From the NCBI RefSeq assembly GCF_014694385.1, contig NZ_JAAOCA010000011.1, positions 1 through 64,000 on the forward strand: 64,000 nt of DNA. The letters are read 5' to 3'. Positions within the stretch are counted from its first letter, which is position 1; each line of letters opens with the position of its first letter. Below, in pieces: positions 24,923 through 32,349 of the stretch. A program made the position numbers and the translations under genes. The notes beneath the pieces were generated by a model. That model made no database searches, was not told where the DNA came from, and saw only the letters and a list, made by a program, of their open reading frames with translations. The DNA comes from Pseudomonas typographi (GTDB lineage Bacteria > Pseudomonadota > Gammaproteobacteria > Pseudomonadales > Pseudomonadaceae).

Positions 24923-25486
24923 GTGTCGCCAAAAAAATTTCATGAAACGGTTGCCCCCCTTTTGAAGTATCTGAATGTCGCTTCAGAAGGTTCAGGGCTA
25001 GAAGACACCTACGAACTGGAGTTCAAAGATATCACCGTGCAAATCACCGGCGTGTTGAAAGAGCGCCTGTTGCTGGTTGCCAGGCTGGGCGAACTAAGGT
25101 CGGATGAAGAAAATAGCCTACTGTGGCAACTTTTACAGCAAAATATATTTGCAGATGATTTTCCGGCATTGCAAATCAGCGCGGTCGCCGACAGCAAAAG
25201 TATCATCCTATGGGCGCAAGAATGGCTGGGCCAGTTGGAGGCATCTGCATTAATTAACCTGTTCGAACGCTTTTGTGACCGCGCCAGGGGCATCCAGCAA
25301 TGGCTCGAACAGCCAGTAGCGACGCGCGCCATTAATACGCCGCATAAGCCGGCCAGTAGTATCAACAACCTTGAGGAAAAACTCGTTAGGCAATCCCGTG
25401 ATAAGGTTTCGAATACGCCCCCACCACGCCAACGGGCGGTCGAGCCCGCAAACCCGTCGGCCACGGCCAGCCACCCACGCAATTAA
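24923..25486 (+). CDS. CesT-like type III secretion chaperone with extended tail
   Basis: A 187-residue protein. Residues 1-130 follow the class I chaperone pattern: an N-terminal helix (FHETVAPLLKYLNV), a strand ending in LEFKDITVQITG, ERLLLVARLGEL, a central helix (NSLLWQLLQQNIF), paired strands (ALQISAVADSKSIILWAQEW) and a C-terminal helix (LINLFERFCDRARGIQQWL). The last 50 residues are Pro/Ser-rich and unusual, since family members are typically 120-150 residues. Start is GTG 24923 with GGGAG upstream. It lies downstream of the HrpL-controlled effector and presumably binds it before secretion. Confidence 0.7.
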   Translation: MSPKKFHETVAPLLKYLNVASEGSGLEDTYELEFKDITVQITGVLKERLLLVARLGELRSDEENSLLWQLLQQNIFADDFPALQISAVADSKSIILWAQEWLGQLEASALINLFERFCDRARGIQQWLEQPVATRAINTPHKPASSINNLEEKLVRQSRDKVSNTPPPRQRAVEPANPSATASHPRN

Positions 25487-25546
25487 CGCGTGAGCGTTAC
25501 CGATGTCGCGTTCACCGGTGCTACCCGCAGGCCCGTGGCCATGCCA

Positions 25547-25840
25547 TCACAGCGTGCGCAGGCGCAGCGTGTAGTGAGCCTCGATGCCCTCCATCTTGGG
25601 CTGGAAGTGGGTATTGGTGATGGCGTACACCTCCACCTGGCCCGGCCCTTTATGGTGCTCCAGCACATCGCCCGCCCCGGCATTGAGCGTCACTTCCCAG
25701 ATCAGCGCCTTGCTTGGCTCCAACGCTGTGGCGAAGGGGCCGAAGCGGGTGCCGTCGATACGCACGATATACACCGTATCCAACGGCTGGCCGGGTGACT
25801 GTTCCACGCGCAGGTACTCCGTAAGCAAATCAGGTTTCAC
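25547..25840 (-). CDS. Hypothetical protein
   Basis: A frame of about 97 residues starting at GTG 25840 (VKPDLLTEYLRV) or the adjacent TTG. It looks like a small beta-rich soluble protein (VYIVRIDGTRFGPF, IWEVTLNAGAG, QVEVYAITNTHFQPKM, HYTLRLRTL). No clear ribosome site is present. It is convergent with the chaperone gene and downstream of a small secreted-protein gene on the same strand. The regular strand pattern and absence of a better frame support coding. No family is recognised. Confidence 0.5.
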   Translation of the reverse strand: MKPDLLTEYLRVEQSPGQPLDTVYIVRIDGTRFGPFATALEPSKALIWEVTLNAGAGDVLEHHKGPGQVEVYAITNTHFQPKMEGIEAHYTLRLRTL

Positions 25841-25888
25841 CAAACGGTGAAATATGAAGCACCCACGGAGCCTTGTAAATGCGCGCCG

Positions 25889-26239
25889 TCACTTAGCCAG
25901 GTAGTACTGGCGGCAATCGTTGAGGTATTGCTCCTGAACGATCGAGACGCTTGAGCTAGAGTTGCTGCGGTACACGTTGTCGGCGATCGCTTGGGTCATG
26001 CGCGGCATCCACGCGCGGGCGTAGTGCATCTGATCCAGCGACACCAGAAACTCCTTGCGCGAGACGCCGGCCAAATATTTCTCTTGGGCCATCCCGGCAA
26101 TGCTCTTGCCCCACATACAACGGGCAGTGATGCCTTCATCGAACCCCGAATCGCGAAGATTCCCTTGGGCATGGGCGGCCATACAGGCCATGGCTAACAC
26201 ACACGAAACACCGAGTTGCAAAGCAAGCATCGTACGCAT
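25889..26239 (-). CDS. Small exported hypothetical protein
   Basis: A 116-residue protein with a clear signal peptide (LALQLGVSCVLAMACMAAHAQ, cleaved at about residue 25). The mature part has two cysteines (in TARCMWG and LNDCRQYY) that may form a disulfide, and a helical pattern. The ATG at 26239 has AAGGA eight bases upstream. It stands between the chaperone region and the large Ig/RHS array and has its own upstream space. No family is recognised; a periplasmic role is inferred from the signal peptide only. Confidence 0.65.
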   Translation of the reverse strand: MRTMLALQLGVSCVLAMACMAAHAQGNLRDSGFDEGITARCMWGKSIAGMAQEKYLAGVSRKEFLVSLDQMHYARAWMPRMTQAIADNVYRSNSSSSVSIVQEQYLNDCRQYYLAK

Positions 26240-26378
26240 GATCAACGTCCTTGGTTAAACTCACGACAAAGACCAAGCTACTGCAAAAAAGTGCGGAATC
26301 ATTTTGCCACCCCCGTTGTGCTGACGAAAGGTTGGCCTACGCCAAAAACCGCCGCCAAATAGACGGGGTTCCGACGTC

Positions 26379-26401
26379 AAAAAGCCCCACGGGGCGCTTT
26401 T
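26379..26401. terminator. Bidirectional rho-independent terminator ending the 17-kb array
   Basis: AAAAGC pairs with GCTTTT and CCC with GGG around an ACG loop, with one bulged C. An A-run flanks the left side and a T-run the right, so it works in both directions. On the minus strand it lies 44 bases past the stop of the last array gene. Confidence 0.75.
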
Positions 26402-26444
26402 GGAGTGTTTACTCAGCGAAACTGTCGAAAAACCGGCGGTGCGT

Positions 26445-27878
26445 TCAGGGCACCAATTTTGGCGTCAACTTGCCGAATGCCTTCGCCCGGGGCCATTCAT
26501 TGCTGCCATTGAAACTGACCCAGCCCTGGATATCGGCCTGGGCTTGGGGCTTGAACCCCGACAGCGCGGCAAGCGGCAACATTACCGTGATGTTCCCGCC
26601 AACCTCGGCGGCGGCGACCGCGCGGCCAGCGACCACCACCGCCTCGCGGGACTGGTTCGAAGCGGCGTCGATCCCGGTGATCGATACCTTGAGCGTCTGC
26701 CCGGCCACCATCATGGCCCAGGCGGGTAGGTACAACGTAGCGCCCGCGCTGGGCAATTGGCCGAGCGTAAGGGCGTCCTTGCCACGCAACTCCAGGCAAT
26801 CGAGCGCGCGAAGGGGGAAGTCCGCCTGTACCGCCAGGGCCAATGCGTCGGAATCGAACGCTTGGCCCTCGGCGTCTATCACCTGGTAGCTGACCTGCGC
26901 CTGGCCATCGAGGTAGGCGGCCACCGCTTCAACCGGTATGGGGTTGTCGCCCGGCGCGATAGCCGGGTCGAGCTTGCGGTAGCCCGCCTCCCCGGGGCGC
27001 CCCCAGTGCAGCACGGCGTGCTCGCCCGGTTGGATCACGGCACTGGCCGGCACCCGTACGGTGGCCCCCCTCAACGCCAGGGTGGCTTTGAGTGTTTGCT
27101 CCGCGCCACTGCCAGTGGCCCCAACCACCTGCGCCGCCGGTAACACCCGCGGCACGGGTTGAGCGTCGACCCGCAGCGACACCGGCCAGGCCAGGCTGGA
27201 TTCATTGCCAGCACGGTCGCGCAGTAGGTAATAGGCTTGGGCTGAGCCGTCGCCTCGCTCGCGGATCAATTCGCCGGGAAATACCAGGGTGTGGCTGGCG
27301 CTAAGCTGGTCGAGCCGTGCGCGCCCGGCTTCCCATTGGCGTTGCCCAGCGATGTCCCAGTACCAAACGACCTGGTCGCTGACCTCTTGCTCCGAGTAGC
27401 TCGGGAACGTAGCGCTCAGCGCGTCGCCGTGGCTCTGCAGCCAGGCATCGGTCACACCCCCGCTTAGCACCTGCGCCGGGAACACCAATTCCCCTAAGCC
27501 ATTGGCGGCCGGCGCGATCCGATCCACGGTCAGCGGCAAGGTCTGGCTGTTTTCGGTTTCGTCGCGCACATAAAGATAAACGTCATAGCGCAGCTCATGA
27601 ACACCATGGATGAACTCGGCCGCCGGCACCTCGCACCGTAGTTGGGCACCGAAAGGCTGTTCCAACTCCTGCTGGTACACCCGCTTGCTACCCAGGAACA
27701 GGTCCAAACGCTGTTGCCCTATCCCCGGGCTTGGGCCATTGCTCCAGGCTGGAACCAACACCGCCACGGGCGCAGCGAGCAACCCCACCGGCACTAGGTT
27801 GACCTTGCCATCGTCATCGGCCGGCAACAAACCGTCGATACGCGGCACTTGCAGGGTGGGCCCGTAGTCTTTACGCAT
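26445..27878 (-). CDS. Ig-like multidomain protein, last gene of the array
   Basis: A 477-residue protein with no signal peptide, built from repeated beta-sandwich modules of about 100-150 residues. A recurrent motif is AYYLLRDRAGNESSLAWPVSLRVD, which parallels EYYLVYILVDVAGNYSEFSW in the 680-residue protein of the same array. The pattern resembles bacterial Ig-like (big) domains in adhesins and secreted proteins. ATG 27878 has GGAGG seven bases upstream. The stop is followed by a strong terminator. It lies 23 bases behind the autotransporter gene. Function is unknown. Confidence 0.7.
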   Translation of the reverse strand: MRKDYGPTLQVPRIDGLLPADDDGKVNLVPVGLLAAPVAVLVPAWSNGPSPGIGQQRLDLFLGSKRVYQQELEQPFGAQLRCEVPAAEFIHGVHELRYDVYLYVRDETENSQTLPLTVDRIAPAANGLGELVFPAQVLSGGVTDAWLQSHGDALSATFPSYSEQEVSDQVVWYWDIAGQRQWEAGRARLDQLSASHTLVFPGELIRERGDGSAQAYYLLRDRAGNESSLAWPVSLRVDAQPVPRVLPAAQVVGATGSGAEQTLKATLALRGATVRVPASAVIQPGEHAVLHWGRPGEAGYRKLDPAIAPGDNPIPVEAVAAYLDGQAQVSYQVIDAEGQAFDSDALALAVQADFPLRALDCLELRGKDALTLGQLPSAGATLYLPAWAMMVAGQTLKVSITGIDAASNQSREAVVVAGRAVAAAEVGGNITVMLPLAALSGFKPQAQADIQGWVSFNGSNEWPRAKAFGKLTPKLVP

Positions 27879-27901
27879 TTCAGTGCCTCCGGGTGGGGGC
27901 C

Positions 27902-30163
27902 TTACCAGAGATAACGTACGCCTGGATTTACGCCCCAGGGCTGCTCAACCCGCTCGCCCTTGGCATAGTCGAAGTCGGCATGCACCTGCACACGTTCGTT
28001 CAGGTTCACGGCAAGGCCTGCGCCCAACTCGCCGCGCGAGCCGGACAAATCATTGTTGAAGCGGTTGTCGTTGATCGATACGTCGTTACGCTTGGCAAAC
28101 TCATGGGCATAAGCGGCGCGCACGTAAGGCTGTACGCTGCGCCCTTCGCCCAGCTCGATGCGCCGGCCCAGCGTAGCCCCGGCCTTGCCCAGCAAGGAGC
28201 GCGCGCTGTCGCCGTCGGCATGCAAGCCGTTGTCCAGGGTAAAACTACGGCCTTGCACGGTCAGCGCCGCCAATTGTGCATAGGGTTCGACGAACCAACC
28301 CTCGCTCAGCGCCAGGCGGCGGCCAAACTCCAGCGTGGTGCCGAGGCCCAGGTTGTTGTAATCGCCTTCGGTGCGTGTATCGTCGCTCAGGGCCACCTTG
28401 GCCTCGTTGCGGAACCGGTTGGCCTTGACCACAGCATCGATGTAATAGCCACTGGCCTCATCGCTCCAGGTGCCATACGCGCCGATATAGAAGCTCTTGA
28501 CCTCGCCGCTGGTGCCTCGCTGCAGGTCGAGGCTGGATTGGCTGTAGCCGCCCATCACGCCGAGCCGCCACTGGCCATCACCCAGCGCCACGGGAGCATC
28601 GGCACCGAACGACAGCCCCTGTTGCAACTGCCGGTAACCAATGCCACCGCCGCCGGCCAGGTTGAACTTGTTACCGTAAGTGCGTACCCAACCGCCCGTT
28701 TGGCTGGCGTCGCGGCGGATTTCACCCATGCGGCTGCGCAAGGTGGTCATCTCCCCGTACCAGACGCTCGGTGCCGAGTTGAACAGGGCCAGGGCCGATG
28801 CGGCACCCGGGCTGACCTCTTGGCTGGAACTGTCCAGGTACCAATCGCTGTTGCCATTCTCGCTCAACAGTTGGTAGCTCCATGCACCGAGGTCGACCCG
28901 GCCGTTGTTCAGCGTGAAATCAGCGCCACCGTCGGCCGTGTGCACCACATGGATACGCTCGACACCCACATCGCTACCGCTACTGGCTACGTTCAATACA
29001 TGGTTGCCGCTGGAACTGCCGGTCACGTCGATAAAGTCGGTTTCGCCGGTGGCGAAGTTGGTCCTCAGGTCGAACCGGCCGCCGTTGCCGGACAACTGGC
29101 CCAAGGTCAAGGTACGGTAGGCGCTGTCGTCGCCCAGGCGCACCACGCCGCCATTGAGGGTGAGGTTTTGCTGGGTGGTGTCTTCCACCAATTGCCAGGT
29201 GGCGCCATTGGCAAGGCTCACATCCGCGACATTCTCCAGGCGGCCGGTGAACAGCGCGCCGTCGGCCATGTTCAGGTTGGCCTTGGCGCTGGCCGCGGCC
29301 AGGATGTCGCCGGTAAGGCTGGCCCCCTGGCCGAGGGTAACGCTCAGCTCGGCGTTGTCGCCGGCGAGCAGGTTGCCCTCGAGCGCCGAGCCCAGCACGG
29401 CCACATTTGCCAAGCTCCCGGCCTGCACATCGACCAAGCGCCCGCCCTCGCCGCTGAGGCGGCTGCCATCGGCGATCAACACATCGGCATGGGTGGCAAA
29501 GCCCGGCATCCCTATCTGGATCGCTGCGCCGTTACTGCTTTGCAGGGTACTGCCATAAAAAGCCAAGCTAGGGCCGCTGCCGCTGTTGCTGGAATCCGCG
29601 GCCAATACAGCACTGTCATGGCCAATGAAGGTGGCGCCCACCGCCGTCAATTGCCCGCCGTAGGCAAGTAACGCGCTACGGTCACGACCCTCTACTGTGG
29701 TGCCATTCACGTACACGGTATAGGCGGCCTGCATCTGCAGGCCGAAGTTTTGGCCAGCCACACGCCCTCCGGTAATACTGGCCTGGGCGGGGTTGCTGGC
29801 GTTGCCGGTCAGTTGCACGCCAGTCTGGCGGCCTTCGACCTGCACATTATTGAGGCTGATATCCGCCGATTGGCCGAGGATGCCAAAGCTGAGTGTGCTG
29901 CTGCGCGAGTCAACGCTTCCGCCGTCCAGTACCAGGCCGCTTCCAGCGTTGGCCGATACGCTTACCAAGTTGGCCTGGTTGCCGGTCAATGTTGCCCCGG
30001 CGCGCACCGTGTAGCGGTCGGCCGGCGTGCTGGCATCGATGGTCCGGTCGCTGACGACATCTTCGATGGCCAGCGCCGGGAGCGCCCCCATCGAACATGA
30101 AGCCAATACCGCCAAGCGTATATGCCTGGCGAGTGGGCAAACAGCAGCCTGAAGCCTTCCCAT
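27902..30163 (-). CDS. Pertactin-like autotransporter (type Va)
   Basis: A 753-residue protein. A signal peptide (about 1-32, ending LPALA) precedes a right-handed beta-helix passenger with repeated short rungs (LDGGSVDSRSS, ASITGGRVAGQ, GATFIGHDSAVLAADSS) and a pertactin-like linker (VRLGDDSAYRTLTLGQLSGNGGRFDL). The C-terminal beta-barrel begins near residue 485 (GGWVRTYGNKFNL) and ends in an aromatic residue (RYLW). The passenger should reach the cell surface. ATG 30163 has GAGGA six bases upstream. It is embedded between Ig-like genes, all on the minus strand, 81 bases after the preceding gene, so it may have its own promoter. No protease triad was noticed in the passenger. Confidence 0.88.
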   Translation of the reverse strand: MGRLQAAVCPLARHIRLAVLASCSMGALPALAIEDVVSDRTIDASTPADRYTVRAGATLTGNQANLVSVSANAGSGLVLDGGSVDSRSSTLSFGILGQSADISLNNVQVEGRQTGVQLTGNASNPAQASITGGRVAGQNFGLQMQAAYTVYVNGTTVEGRDRSALLAYGGQLTAVGATFIGHDSAVLAADSSNSGSGPSLAFYGSTLQSSNGAAIQIGMPGFATHADVLIADGSRLSGEGGRLVDVQAGSLANVAVLGSALEGNLLAGDNAELSVTLGQGASLTGDILAAASAKANLNMADGALFTGRLENVADVSLANGATWQLVEDTTQQNLTLNGGVVRLGDDSAYRTLTLGQLSGNGGRFDLRTNFATGETDFIDVTGSSSGNHVLNVASSGSDVGVERIHVVHTADGGADFTLNNGRVDLGAWSYQLLSENGNSDWYLDSSSQEVSPGAASALALFNSAPSVWYGEMTTLRSRMGEIRRDASQTGGWVRTYGNKFNLAGGGGIGYRQLQQGLSFGADAPVALGDGQWRLGVMGGYSQSSLDLQRGTSGEVKSFYIGAYGTWSDEASGYYIDAVVKANRFRNEAKVALSDDTRTEGDYNNLGLGTTLEFGRRLALSEGWFVEPYAQLAALTVQGRSFTLDNGLHADGDSARSLLGKAGATLGRRIELGEGRSVQPYVRAAYAHEFAKRNDVSINDNRFNNDLSGSRGELGAGLAVNLNERVQVHADFDYAKGERVEQPWGVNPGVRYLW

Positions 30164-30244
30164 GATGCATCCTCATATAAAGCGCTAATATGTAACGGCC
30201 GGACACAATATCGGCGCCTTATTTAATTATCCTTCAGAGAAGTC

Positions 30245-32287
30245 TTAATTCGATGGTGGAAGCCCCAACGTTTCGGCATAACAGCCAGTACTCGCCAGAA
30301 TGAATACGGTCAGCAAGTCATCGGTTGGGGCTGAAGCGGCCGCTTTACCGCTGACCTGAGCGGTGTAATGCACCTGGGCCCACGCCCATCGCTCGGTAGA
30401 TTGCGGCGGGGCCGGTGTATCCGGGTAAGCGGTGACACGGCCGTAGGGCTCATAAGGCACGTACCAGAAAAAGCCCTTCTCTTCTCCCGGCGCCAGCGTA
30501 TGCGTTTCACTGAATTCACCGTCCGGAGTGATCGGGCTGCCCGGCTGCTCAGGCAAACCGGTATCCTCATAGAGGAAGGTTTTCCAATAAAGCGTCAACG
30601 TCTCGCCCGGCCCAAGGTTATAGGGCGCTACGGAAACGTCAGGTATCCAAATACGGATGGCGGCCTCGGCGGAGTCCACCGGCTGCGGGCCCGTGGGGTT
30701 GGCAGGGTCTTTTAGATGGCTGCAGTAGAGCCACTTGAAACCGCTATATTCCCGAGCGTCGGGCGCGGTCATCTGCGGCAAGGTGAGCGGCAACGCTGAG
30801 GTATCCACGGCGGTAGGCTCGGATTGCTGGTAGTTTTCTTCCGGCAAACCGGGGTCGAAGATGCGGTAATGCACCTGCGCTTCATCTTGGCCGACAGAGA
30901 GGTACTGGTCTGCCCAAGGCACTGGGTAGGTCTTTGCCTCGCCCGGGTTGTCACTGGCCTCCACCGTGTAACCACTGCCAATTTCCCTGCCATCCCAATA
31001 AAAGCGCATGATTTCGCCAACTCGGGCGTCTTCGTAGATCTCGAATTCCAACGTGCCATCCTGGCCGATGTCGGCGGGGCCGACCACGTTTTCCGCGCCG
31101 CTGGCGCTTCTGAACGTCACCGTGTCCAGGTCTGGGTTGGGGCCCGGCCAACCAGGGTTTTCCGGCCCCGGTACGCGCAGGTCGATAGCCACTGACTTGA
31201 TGGCCGATTGCGTCGACTGCCAACGCAGCCGCCGCACTTGGTACGCCACGTCCGCAGTCGTTTGTTGCCCCGCCACCGGCACGAAGTAATCTGAAGCCAC
31301 CGAAATCACGGTCTTGAGCGTCGGAGGAACGGGCGTTTCAGCGAAGGGGTCGCCGTCCCAATCCGCCGCGATCCAATCGCCGACGCGAGCACCGGTATAG
31401 GGTTCAATCTCGATCGAAACGTTGTGGCTGCGTATGTCGCCCACGTCGATCGTAGGGTCGGCGGCCGGCACATTGGGCGCGGCCAGGGTGACCGGGAGCG
31501 GGTCGCGCAACAGGTCAATTTTCTCGGTCCAGGAGAACTCCGAGTAATTGCCCGCCACATCGACCAATATGTAAACCAGATAATACTCGCCGTCGGCTTT
31601 GCCTTGAAGCGCGGCCTCGGTCACCTCAAAGGGGGTAGCCGTGGCGAGGGCGGCGCCGTGCCAAACCGGCGCCAACTGGTCACCTGGCTCTGGTAACTCT
31701 TTCTCCAAATAGATGAACAGCTGGTCGCCCTGATCATGGTCGGGGTAACCGGGAACCGTTCCTTTCACCGTGCTGCCGTTGGCATCAAGATACGCCTGGG
31801 TGATGATGGTCTCTACAATGCTTGGCTTGGTCGGGTAACGCCCCGCGGGGTTGTCCCGGTAGGGTGGCGTACTATCGAACACCAGTGTCGTGACCTCCCC
31901 ATCGTAACGCTCGCCTATATCGATGGTGCCGCGCACTTCCAACGTGCCATCCGGTATAAGGTCGTCGATCGGGATCGTGTAGTGGAACGGCGCTGTCAAC
32001 CCGCCGAACATTTCCTCGGAATAGACTTCTTGCCAGCCGCTGCTGCCGCTTTTTTTCTCGATAATCAAGGTCACGATCGGGAAGCCGTTTTCCCAAGGCT
32101 GTACGATCACCTCAAGGCCTTGGGCCCACGCGCTGACCTTCAAAATGCCGCGCGCCTTGTCGGCATAGACATCGTCCGCCACGGTGAGCAGCGGGCCGCC
32201 GGCAGCCAGGGTAGCGCCGGTTCGATATTGCTGTGCAATGGAATCCCTGACGCTCTGAGACATGGGTACTGGTTTGCTTTTGCTCAT
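30245..32287 (-). CDS. Ig-like multidomain protein (680 aa)
   Basis: A 680-residue protein without signal peptide, made of about five beta-sandwich modules separated by Pro/Asp-rich linkers. One module ends in EYYLVYILVDVAGNYSEF, matching a repeat of the 477-residue protein downstream; others share the pattern 'GD.L..YW.G....G..Y.V' (for example MRFYWDGREIGSGYTVEASDN). The ATG at 32287 was chosen (MSKSKPVP) because AGGAG lies eight bases upstream; the frame extends 15 codons further without support. It follows the 764-residue gene by 62 bases. Likely a secreted or surface structural protein; export route unknown. Confidence 0.7.
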   Translation of the reverse strand: MSKSKPVPMSQSVRDSIAQQYRTGATLAAGGPLLTVADDVYADKARGILKVSAWAQGLEVIVQPWENGFPIVTLIIEKKSGSSGWQEVYSEEMFGGLTAPFHYTIPIDDLIPDGTLEVRGTIDIGERYDGEVTTLVFDSTPPYRDNPAGRYPTKPSIVETIITQAYLDANGSTVKGTVPGYPDHDQGDQLFIYLEKELPEPGDQLAPVWHGAALATATPFEVTEAALQGKADGEYYLVYILVDVAGNYSEFSWTEKIDLLRDPLPVTLAAPNVPAADPTIDVGDIRSHNVSIEIEPYTGARVGDWIAADWDGDPFAETPVPPTLKTVISVASDYFVPVAGQQTTADVAYQVRRLRWQSTQSAIKSVAIDLRVPGPENPGWPGPNPDLDTVTFRSASGAENVVGPADIGQDGTLEFEIYEDARVGEIMRFYWDGREIGSGYTVEASDNPGEAKTYPVPWADQYLSVGQDEAQVHYRIFDPGLPEENYQQSEPTAVDTSALPLTLPQMTAPDAREYSGFKWLYCSHLKDPANPTGPQPVDSAEAAIRIWIPDVSVAPYNLGPGETLTLYWKTFLYEDTGLPEQPGSPITPDGEFSETHTLAPGEEKGFFWYVPYEPYGRVTAYPDTPAPPQSTERWAWAQVHYTAQVSGKAAASAPTDDLLTVFILASTGCYAETLGLPPSN

Positions 32288-32349
32288 CTGAACACTCCTG
32301 GCAGGTATAACGGAGCGGCCGCCCTGCTGCATCGGCCGCGGGACGCCGA

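Noticed and set aside
26251..26889. Plus-strand frame of 212 codons overlapping the end of the 477-residue gene
   Set aside because: No ribosome site, it crosses a clear terminator, and more than half is antisense to a better-supported gene.
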